Shown here: positions 57,216-64,000 of the stretch, in pieces
Layout: each line of letters opens with the position of its first letter
Numbering within the stretch: the first letter of the stretch is position 1
Position numbers and translations under genes: made by a program
Assembly: GCF_016864375.1 (NCBI RefSeq)
Contig: NZ_CP069354.1
Coordinates: 3,135,501-3,199,500 of the forward strand
Length of the DNA: 64,000 bases
Direction of reading: 5' to 3'
From: Microvirga sp. VF16
Lineage (GTDB): Bacteria; Pseudomonadota; Alphaproteobacteria; Rhizobiales; Beijerinckiaceae
Notes under the pieces: generated by a model
Seen by the model: the letters and a program-made list of their open reading frames with translations, nothing else
Database searches by the model: none
Told to the model about the DNA's origin: nothing

Positions 57216-58063
57216 CACGTGGCCATGGGGTTGATGCGGCGGGCGATATGGCTCATCGCGAGAACGATGGAGATGGTGATCACCGTCATGATGGTGGCGA
57301 TCGTCGAGGCGCCGACCCAGTCGAAGGACACCATGGCGCGTTGCTGGAGCAGGGTCGCGAGCACGGTCTGACGCTCGCCACCGAGCAGTTGCGGCGTCGC
57401 ATAAGCCGTGAAGCTGCCGGTGAAGACGAGCACGGCGCCGACGATCAGCCCCGGCACGGCGAGCGGCAGCAGCACCTGCCAGAAGGTCGCCATCGGGGAC
57501 GCCCCGAGGGACGAGGAGGCTTGCAGCACGTCCTTGGGGATGTTCTCCAGCACGCCGACGAGGGAGAGAACCATCAGCGGCACGAAGAGATAGACCATGC
57601 CGACAACCACGGCGCCTTGCGTGTAGAGCATCTCGAGCGGCTCGTTGGCGATGCCGAGCGACAGCAGGGTCTGGTTGAGAATGCCGTTGCGGCCGAGAAT
57701 GATGAGCCAAGCAAAGGCGCGGACCACGACGCCGGTCAGCAGCGGAAACACCGCCGCAACGATCAGCAGGCTCTTCAGCTTGCCGGGCGCTCGTGAGACC
57801 ACATAGGCGGTCATGAAGCCAAAGATCAGGGAGATGATCGTCGTGAAGGCGGAGATCTGCAGCGTCCGGAACAGGACGGTCGTGCGGAAGCCGCTGTTGA
57901 AATAGGAGATGTAGGGGGCGAAGGCTCCACGCGGATCCATGAAGGTCCCCGCGATCACGGCCCCGATGGGCACGATCAGGAACCCGATCACGGCGAGTAT
58001 GGCGGGCGCGGTCAGCGCCCACCCTGTTGCGCCGGAACGGCGCCAGAAACGTCTTGCGGTCAT
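57215..58063 (-). CDS. ABC transporter permease (PotB-like)
   Basis: The 282-residue membrane protein has about six spans and the loop QASSSLGASPMATFWQVLLP characteristic of binding-protein-dependent permeases. With the following permease it forms the channel of an importer. It starts 10 nt after the binding protein gene. Its N-terminus MTARRFWRRS is basic and cytoplasmic. Confidence 0.93.
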   Translation of the reverse strand: MTARRFWRRSGATGWALTAPAILAVIGFLIVPIGAVIAGTFMDPRGAFAPYISYFNSGFRTTVLFRTLQISAFTTIISLIFGFMTAYVVSRAPGKLKSLLIVAAVFPLLTGVVVRAFAWLIILGRNGILNQTLLSLGIANEPLEMLYTQGAVVVGMVYLFVPLMVLSLVGVLENIPKDVLQASSSLGASPMATFWQVLLPLAVPGLIVGAVLVFTGSFTAYATPQLLGGERQTVLATLLQQRAMVSFDWVGASTIATIMTVITISIVLAMSHIARRINPMAT

Positions 58064-58073
58064 GATGGCCGGA

Positions 58074-59114
58074 TTACTTCCCGAAAACCTCGCTCCAAGC
58101 GTCGAGCCAATCGTTCTTGGCGGCGTTGAGCTTCTCGTAGTCGAGGCGCTTGAGCGACGCGATCATCTTCGGGCCGTAGGTCCAGCGGGAGGCCTGTTCA
58201 GGTGTCAGCTGCACCGCGGTCGCGACCGGAGCATCAACGCCACGCTCAGCCAGCGTCTGCTGGATCTTCGGATCGAGGATGAAGTTGATGAACTGATGCG
58301 CCAGCTCGGGGTTGGCCGCGCCCTTGGCGATATTCACCGTATTCAGGGTAGCGTAGTCGCCTTCCTTCAGCTCGGCCCAGCGCACGGTCGGCACGGCAGC
58401 CTGGATCTGGGCCAGGGTGAAGTCCTGCGCCATGGCGACGGAAACCTCGCCGGTCGAGAACAGGTTCACGAGCTCGGAACCGGTATTGTAGTTCTTGACC
58501 ACATTCGGCTTGAGCTGCTCGAGGGCCTTGAAGGCGGCGCTTTCATCCTTGTACGGATCGACGCCCGCCTTGTTGGCAGCGACCAGAACCGTCATCGGAC
58601 CTGCAGTGGTGGTGATGCCGGGCAGCGACACGCGGCGCTTGAGATCGTCACGCCACAGATCGTTCCAGGAGGTGATGGGAGCCGACACCTTGGCGCTGTC
58701 GTAGATGATGCCGACGCGGCCGATGGTGTAGGCCGGGCCAAACTTGCCCTGCGGCTCCTTGGCGAGATCGTAGATGCCGTTGATGTTCGGGATCTTCGAG
58801 CGGTCGATCGGCTGGAACAGTCCTTCCTGGATGCCGATCTGCGAGTAGCTGTCAGTGAGATAGACGACGTCCACGCCACTGCCGCCGCGGATCTTGATCT
58901 TGTTCAGGCGGTCGGCATTGTTGCCCGTCTCGAAGACGAGCTCGCAGCCGCACTGGGCGCGGAACGGCTTGAGGATGATCTCTTCCAGCTTGTCGCCGTT
59001 GAAGCCCCACCAGGAAATCGTGAGAGTCTTGTTCTGGGCCATGACCGGAGCGGCAGTCAGCGCCCCCAGAACAAGAGCCATGCCCGCAATCGGTTTCCGC
59101 CAACGCCCTACCAT
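58074..59114 (-). CDS. ABC transporter substrate-binding protein (PotD-like)
   Basis: The 346-residue periplasmic protein has a signal peptide (about 1-26, ending PVMAQ) and the family features TISWWGFNGDKLEEI, GVDVVYLTDSYSQIG and QGKFGPAYTIGRVGIIYDS. The start ATG has TAGGAGA upstream. It leads the leftward order binding protein, two permeases, ATPase, deaminase. PotD-like proteins bind polyamines, but the deaminase and phosphoribosyltransferase nearby argue for a base or nucleoside analogue. Ligand is unproven. Confidence 0.92.
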   Translation of the reverse strand: MVGRWRKPIAGMALVLGALTAAPVMAQNKTLTISWWGFNGDKLEEIILKPFRAQCGCELVFETGNNADRLNKIKIRGGSGVDVVYLTDSYSQIGIQEGLFQPIDRSKIPNINGIYDLAKEPQGKFGPAYTIGRVGIIYDSAKVSAPITSWNDLWRDDLKRRVSLPGITTTAGPMTVLVAANKAGVDPYKDESAAFKALEQLKPNVVKNYNTGSELVNLFSTGEVSVAMAQDFTLAQIQAAVPTVRWAELKEGDYATLNTVNIAKGAANPELAHQFINFILDPKIQQTLAERGVDAPVATAVQLTPEQASRWTYGPKMIASLKRLDYEKLNAAKNDWLDAWSEVFGK

Positions 59115-59301
59115 CTCAGGATCTCCTAGGTTCCATTGTTTCACAGCCAAGGATATGGGTGCCGATACCCTTCACAAGGGCTATGACCGCCCTACAGGCA
59201 CCACGCATTAACACAACCACGGCCCTGGGAAAGCCCTGCCCGACCAAGACTTTGCCGACCTTACCGCCATTTTGCCCAAAAAACTTGCAATTCGAGGAAG
59301 G

Positions 59302-59988
59302 CTATTCGGCGGCCCAGCCGCCGGCTGCCGTCCGCGTCAGGCGGGGAGTCCGGAGAACGCCCACGACACGGTCGGGCCATTGTGCGCCGAAAGCCCCAAG
59401 CGGCTCCCGCCAAGCCTCGGTCTGCAGCATCGCCGCGCCGATGGCGACGGGCTGCACGCCGCAGGAATCCAGGAGCTTCAGGGCCGCAACGATGGACCGG
59501 CCGCTGCTGATCACGTCGTCCACGAGCAGAACCCGCCGGTTCTCGATCACGGGCAGCATGCGTGGGTCGAGATAGAGGCGCTTGACCTGCTCCGGGCTGG
59601 TGATCGAGGTCATCGGCACCGAAAGCTCCTCGCGGTACCAGAACTTGCGCGAGGTCCCGAGCGGGACATAGCGGCCGTGACCGAGCTTCTTCGCCGTGCC
59701 GCTCGCCAGCGTGAGGCCAAGGGTGGGAAGCCCAATCACCACTTCCGGTTCGAAGGGGCGGACCTTGTCGGCAAGCGCCCCGCAGAGCGCGCCCTCGACG
59801 GCGAAACCGGCCTGGTTGATGATGAGAGAGGCGAGCGCATGCTCGCCATCGGCCAGTTCGCGGATCGGCAGGCGGAGCTGGCGCCCGTCTTCGAAAGCGG
59901 CCGGATAGAAACCGCGATGCCCCTCGGCCGGATCGCTGGCGAAGGTCCCGGGCGGATGGATCTCCTGCCAGAAATCATGAGGCTGCAT
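59302..59988 (-). CDS. Phosphoribosyltransferase
   Basis: The 228-residue protein has the PRPP-binding motif RVLLVDDVISSGRSIVAAL (about 152-170). This marks a type I phosphoribosyltransferase of the purine/pyrimidine group. The N-terminal part with YPAAFEDGRQLRLPIREL is unlike APRT or HPRT. It sits upstream of the binding protein gene on the same strand (188 nt apart), so it probably activates the imported base by adding ribose phosphate. The specific base is unknown. Confidence 0.88.
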   Translation of the reverse strand: MQPHDFWQEIHPPGTFASDPAEGHRGFYPAAFEDGRQLRLPIRELADGEHALASLIINQAGFAVEGALCGALADKVRPFEPEVVIGLPTLGLTLASGTAKKLGHGRYVPLGTSRKFWYREELSVPMTSITSPEQVKRLYLDPRMLPVIENRRVLLVDDVISSGRSIVAALKLLDSCGVQPVAIGAAMLQTEAWREPLGAFGAQWPDRVVGVLRTPRLTRTAAGGWAAE

Positions 59989-60083
59989 CGCTCGTTTCTT
60001 TCCGCTCTCAAGACAAGGGCAATTGTGGCCCGGTCGTCACCGCGCTATCGAACGGGCTGCCATTGCCCCAGGACGACAGCACG

Positions 60084-61253
60084 ATGCCCGAACAGAATCT
60101 CATCCAGGCCGACCTATCATTCCTGCGCAGCCTCCGCCAAGACCTGCATGCTCATCCGGAGCTCGGTTTCGAGGAAGAGCGGACGAGCGGCATCGTCGCC
60201 GCCCTGCTGGAAGAGGCGGGCCTTCGCGTGCATCGGGGTCTGGGCAAGACAGGCGTCATCGGCACGCTGCAGGTCGGCAGCGGCACGCGAACCATCGGCC
60301 TTCGTGCCGACATGGATGCGCTGGCCATGCCGGAACAGGCGGAGCGTCCCTACAGGTCGAAATTTTCTGGCAAGATGCATGCCTGCGGCCATGACGGGCA
60401 TACGACCCTACTGCTCGGGGCCGCACGCCATCTGGCCAGAACCCGCAACTTCTCCGGGACAGTGCATTTCATCTTCCAGCCGGCGGAGGAAGGCCGGGGC
60501 GGCGCGAAGAAGATGGTGGAGGACGGGCTCTTCGACCTGTTTCCCTGTGACGCAGTGTACGGTCTGCACAACATGCCGGGGCTCGCCATCGACGAGATGG
60601 CGGTAACAGTCGGTCCGCAGCTCGCCTCGTCCGATACCTGGCATGTCACCTTCAAGGGCATCGGCACCCACGGTGCGAAGCCGCATCTCGGCAAGGACCC
60701 GATCACCGCGAGCGGTCATTTCCTCTCCGCCCTGCAGAGTATCGTCGGACGTATGGTCAACCCACTACAGCCCGCTGTGGTGAGCGCCTGCTCGGTCCAA
60801 GCCGGTGATCCGCGGGCGCTCAATGTCATTCCGGATATCGTGGAGATCGAGGGAACGGCTCGGGCCTATTCGGCGGAGGTCCGCGACCAGCTCGAAGTGG
60901 AAATCGAGCGTTTAGCCCGAGGCGTCGCGGCGATGTTCGGCATTGAGGTTTCTTATGAATTCCGCCGTCGCATTCCGCCAGTCATCAACCATGTGGACGC
61001 AACGGCCCGCGCCCTCAAGGCGGCGCAGGCTGTGTGTGGTGCCAAGGTGGTGATCGATTTCGAGCCATCGACGGCGGGCGATGATTTCGCTTTTTTCGGC
61101 GAATCCGCGCCTGGAGCCTATGTTTGGCTGGGCAACGGCCCGGCCGTCGATGGAGCGCTGCATCACAACACGGCCTACGACTTCAACGACGAAGCCATTC
61201 CGACCGGCGTGGCGTTCTGGGTTGCTCTCGTGGAGCAGGAACTCGCAGTCTGA
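60084..61253 (+). CDS. M20 family amidohydrolase
   Basis: The 389-residue enzyme has metal ligands in MHACGHDGHT (about 99-108), the catalytic Glu in FQPAEEGRGG, and a dimerisation domain, with a final HHNTAYDF metal-binding region. It is like hippurate hydrolases and N-acyl-amino acid amidohydrolases. Signature HPELGFEEERTS confirms it. I start at ATG 60084; a TTG 21 nt upstream is possible. It is divergent from the phosphoribosyltransferase, and its link to that pathway is only positional. Confidence 0.92.
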   Translation: MPEQNLIQADLSFLRSLRQDLHAHPELGFEEERTSGIVAALLEEAGLRVHRGLGKTGVIGTLQVGSGTRTIGLRADMDALAMPEQAERPYRSKFSGKMHACGHDGHTTLLLGAARHLARTRNFSGTVHFIFQPAEEGRGGAKKMVEDGLFDLFPCDAVYGLHNMPGLAIDEMAVTVGPQLASSDTWHVTFKGIGTHGAKPHLGKDPITASGHFLSALQSIVGRMVNPLQPAVVSACSVQAGDPRALNVIPDIVEIEGTARAYSAEVRDQLEVEIERLARGVAAMFGIEVSYEFRRRIPPVINHVDATARALKAAQAVCGAKVVIDFEPSTAGDDFAFFGESAPGAYVWLGNGPAVDGALHHNTAYDFNDEAIPTGVAFWVALVEQELAV

Positions 61254-61256
61254 GGA

Positions 61257-63695
61257 TTACCGTCTTCTGACCCGATACTGCTCGACCTCCGCCGTCTCGG
61301 CCGCCCCCCGGGCGCGCCGATTCTTTCGCTGCCGCTGTGGTTTCTCGCCTCTGCCGCGCCGCGATTTCTCATCGGGTCTGCGACGATGGGAGACGGAAGT
61401 GGCAACGAGCTTTTCTTCGATCTTCTCGTTGAGGCTCGCGCGCAGATCGACCACAATGTCTACATCCTCGAAGACATCCGGATAGCGTTGAGCCAACCAG
61501 AGCCAGCTGGTGGCAATTTTCACCCTGGCTTCCAGCTTGAGAAGATCCGTGTTCACACCGAAGTCTGGCGCCTGGACGCGCCCATCGCGGGCGTGCTGAC
61601 GGGCCCAGTCGAGCAGCAATTCGACCGCCAGTTGCTCCCGCGTATCGACCGGTGCCATCGCGTAGGACAGCCGGTCAAGGATTGGCATATCGACCGTATC
61701 GAGAAGCGTCGCCAGCTCGATCATCTCCTCCATATCGGCCATGCGCAGATCCGGGTGCCCGGCCACAAGCGTGTCATTCAGGTGGCGGAGAACACGGCCG
61801 AGCCGGTCGGTCTGCAGCACCTCGCTTGCCGAGAGCACCGTCTCCTGGTTCGGTCGGACATAGGCCTTGCCTCGCAGCTTTGCGGCATCGCCATTCAGCG
61901 CGTTACGAATGACGGTCTCGACCTGGGCATAGGCGCCTGCATCCTGCAGCGCGGTCACAAGCCCTTCGTCATGGTGGCCGAAGCGCCCTGCCCGGCCTGC
62001 GATCTGCTTGATCTCCATGGCGGTGAGCTGGCGCTCGCGAACGCCGTCGAACTTGCGCAGGGTTGAGAACACGACTCTCCGAAGCGGGCCGATATTCAGC
62101 CCCATGCCGATGGCATCCGTCGCGACGAGGATTTCCGCATCGCCGTTGCGGAACCGCGCAGCCTCCGCCCTGCGAACTTCGGGACCTAATGCACCATAGA
62201 CCGTCGCAACAGTGCGCCCCGCCGCGACCAGACGTGTTCGCAGGTCGTGCACGTCCCGGCGGGTAAAGGCCACCACCGCATCACCGCGCGAGAGCTTGTT
62301 GAAATTGGCGGGAACACCCTCCACGCGAAGCTTGCCCTTGCGCTTGAGGATCTTCACCTCCAGCGGCTCGCCGGTCATGGCGACAAGATGCTCGACGAGG
62401 GGGATTGCCTCCGGCGCGCCGGTCAGCACGACGAGATGCGCAGGCGCACCGATCATGGCCTGTGTCCAGGCCCAGCCACGGCTGGAATCGTCCAGCATCT
62501 GAATCTCGTCGATCACGCAGACATCGACGACACAATGCAGGTCCAGGGTCTCGATGGTACGGGCGATATGCGTTGCGCCTTCTGGCAAAACGCGCTCCTC
62601 GCCCGTGATCATGCCGGCTGCAAAGCCGTCCTCGCTCAAGCGTTCATAGTGCTCGAGCGCGAGAAGTCGCAGGGGCGAGAGGATTTCGGCGGTCTCGGCT
62701 TCCCCAGCAAGCTTGAGAGCCTCGTGGGTCTTACCCGAATTGGTCGGGCCCGCGAGGAACAGGAACCGACGGTTCAGAGAGCGAGCAACCGGGAAGATTG
62801 CTGCATAGCGCTCGTAGCCCGATGCCTCGCGGATCTGCGCCTCGCGCAGATGCCGGAGTCGTCTCGCAGCTGCCCGGGAGCGGAAGTCGTCGAGCTTTTG
62901 CCGCAGCTTGCGTCCCGCTCCTGCCGGACCACTCTTGTCCGAGGCATGGATACGATCGAGCTTATCGAGAGCCGTACGAATGCCGCGGAGAATGGCTTGG
63001 CGTTCCTCCGGATCCTCGTAGGCATCCAGATAGGTTTCGAGCTCGTCGCGCCAGCCTTCAAGTTCCCGCTCGCAGGCCTCGAAGGTTTCATCCCGCAAAT
63101 CGACGAGTCTGGCTTCGAGGGCTTCCGAGGCGGCGGCAAGCTCGTTGCGCTCCACGCGAGCCGGCGAAAGCACGACAGCAGCGACTTCCAATGGTTCAGC
63201 AAAGGCAAATTCGATGGCGATGTCGATGGGAGCGCTGTTCGGCAGGATCTCTATCGGCTTGCTGAAGACAGCCTTGTACCCCGCGAACACGCGCTCCGGC
63301 TTCCAGCGGCCGCGTTCGATCTTACGAATGTCCTCGGCAACAAAGAGTCCCGTGTTCTTTCGAACGGGGGCGAGAATGCTCTGTCGGCGTCGATGGTTGG
63401 CATCGTCAACGGGTTGTAAAGCGTCATCCTCCGAAGCCTTCCGACGGACGGGGGTAGGACGTTCAGGCCCTCCACCTGTCTGCGCTCGCCAAGCCGGAAC
63501 CTCCGCCGCCAGCTGAGCAACGACGTCCGGATCGAACAGGGGCGCTTCGTATTTGCGTCCGCGCTTCTGGAATGTTCGCCGCTCAGCCACCGGGATCAGT
63601 CCGGCCTCAATCCAGCGTTCGCATTCAGCGGCGCTGGCGAGCAGGAGTCCTGGCAGATGATTGAGGCTGACGAGATTTTTCGACTTCTTGGACAT
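61257..63695 (-). CDS. SUV3-like ATP-dependent RNA helicase
   Basis: The 812-residue protein has Walker A GPTNSGKT (316-323), the DEIQ box (396-399) followed by DDSSRGWAWTQAMIG, QIAGRAGRFG, and a helical domain before the motor. These match the Suv3/SUPV3L1 family, whose mitochondrial member is the motor of the RNA degradosome with PNPase. The N-terminal roughly 300 residues are rich in Glu/Arg. The C-terminal 50 residues are extremely basic (RGRGEKPQRQRKNRRARG), likely an RNA-binding tail. Convergent with the M20 gene, 3 nt apart. Confidence 0.93.
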   Translation of the reverse strand: MSKKSKNLVSLNHLPGLLLASAAECERWIEAGLIPVAERRTFQKRGRKYEAPLFDPDVVAQLAAEVPAWRAQTGGGPERPTPVRRKASEDDALQPVDDANHRRRQSILAPVRKNTGLFVAEDIRKIERGRWKPERVFAGYKAVFSKPIEILPNSAPIDIAIEFAFAEPLEVAAVVLSPARVERNELAAASEALEARLVDLRDETFEACERELEGWRDELETYLDAYEDPEERQAILRGIRTALDKLDRIHASDKSGPAGAGRKLRQKLDDFRSRAAARRLRHLREAQIREASGYERYAAIFPVARSLNRRFLFLAGPTNSGKTHEALKLAGEAETAEILSPLRLLALEHYERLSEDGFAAGMITGEERVLPEGATHIARTIETLDLHCVVDVCVIDEIQMLDDSSRGWAWTQAMIGAPAHLVVLTGAPEAIPLVEHLVAMTGEPLEVKILKRKGKLRVEGVPANFNKLSRGDAVVAFTRRDVHDLRTRLVAAGRTVATVYGALGPEVRRAEAARFRNGDAEILVATDAIGMGLNIGPLRRVVFSTLRKFDGVRERQLTAMEIKQIAGRAGRFGHHDEGLVTALQDAGAYAQVETVIRNALNGDAAKLRGKAYVRPNQETVLSASEVLQTDRLGRVLRHLNDTLVAGHPDLRMADMEEMIELATLLDTVDMPILDRLSYAMAPVDTREQLAVELLLDWARQHARDGRVQAPDFGVNTDLLKLEARVKIATSWLWLAQRYPDVFEDVDIVVDLRASLNEKIEEKLVATSVSHRRRPDEKSRRGRGEKPQRQRKNRRARGAAETAEVEQYRVRRR

Positions 63696-64000
63696 TCAGA
63701 CTTTCACATGCCGGAGCCATTGGTTGCCGCTCCGACCCTATTCGAAGGCGCCTGCTCACGGTTCCGGCTTCATGCCAGAATCAACACTGGAAAGGCGCAA
63801 ATGTTTTCGGGTGACGATGCTCGCTTTAGCCGGGGTCGGCCCACAATGTCTCCGGATGAGACTAAGGCATTGAGCTGTCGAATCTTTCTCTCCCTATGTG
63901 TTGACGGCATAATACAATATCAAGGTCCTGGCTGACGATAGTCACCCCTCATCCGCAACGCATTGTTCCCTGCCGCGTTTCAGGCGCCAGCCTCCCCGGA
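63696..64000. other. Right-end intergenic region
   Basis: No gene is supported in these 305 bases. Short open frames without family character occur on the plus strand. It should carry the promoter of the leftward helicase and the edge of the next unit, which lies beyond the window. Confidence 0.45.

Overview
The window reads as a GC-rich chromosomal segment of an alphaproteobacterium in the order Hyphomicrobiales (Rhizobiales). Supporting signs are the gene order pdxJ-acpS-lepB-rnc-era and rpsF-rpsR-DUF2232-rplI-dnaB-alr-radA, the neighbouring trio recG / sdhE / mfd, an invasion-associated locus B protein, a DUF1127 peptide and a SUV3-like RNA helicase. A Methylobacteriaceae-type genome such as Microvirga is a reasonable guess, but this is an inference from gene content, not from a marker-gene comparison. 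No rRNA, tRNA, insertion sequence, prophage or CRISPR array is visible.

Layout. 1-85 is the end of a chemotaxis receptor. 82-3824 is a leftward set (era, rnc, lepB, acpS, pdxJ). 4178-10848 is a rightward run of ribosomal proteins S6, S18 and L9, a DUF2232 membrane protein, DnaB, alanine racemase and RadA. 10980-17201 alternates two secreted RTX calcium-binding proteins with cvpA-purF-SDR. 17268-23044 carries an AEC-type carrier, hspQ, an IalB-like protein, an orphan oligopeptide-binding protein, a degenerate receiver and a beta-lactamase-fold hydrolase. 23041-29427 is repair and respiration housekeeping (mfd, sdhE, recG). 29379-33258 is UDP-GlcNAc synthesis (glmU-glmS plus a GNAT). 33443-37185 is the osmoregulated periplasmic glucan pair opgG-opgH. 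37207-40124 has a LysR regulator, a DUF1127 peptide and a Na/Pi cotransporter with a PhoU tail. 40461-43525 has an orphan helix-hairpin-helix protein and the largest RTX protein. 43776-46656 has purT, a small unknown gene and a DMT transporter.

Two blocks are the most distinctive. At 46785-50601 four tightly coupled rightward genes encode a type III polyketide synthase, a methyltransferase, a CGE-motif flavoprotein and a second methyltransferase. This looks like a compact pathway to a methylated, redox-modified phenolic or quinone-type polyketide, perhaps a phenolic lipid. At 51144-61253 a nucleoside hydrolase, a divergent adenine-deaminase-family enzyme, a second amidohydrolase, a four-gene polyamine-type ABC importer, a phosphoribosyltransferase and an M20 amidohydrolase lie together, which suggests uptake and salvage of a purine-like compound. 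The window ends with a SUV3-type helicase, the bacterial counterpart of the mitochondrial degradosome helicase.

The three RTX proteins (10980, 16581, 41075) share a C-terminal module of roughly 100-140 residues and are probably exported by a type I secretion system encoded elsewhere. Interspersed palindromic repeats occupy several intergenic gaps.
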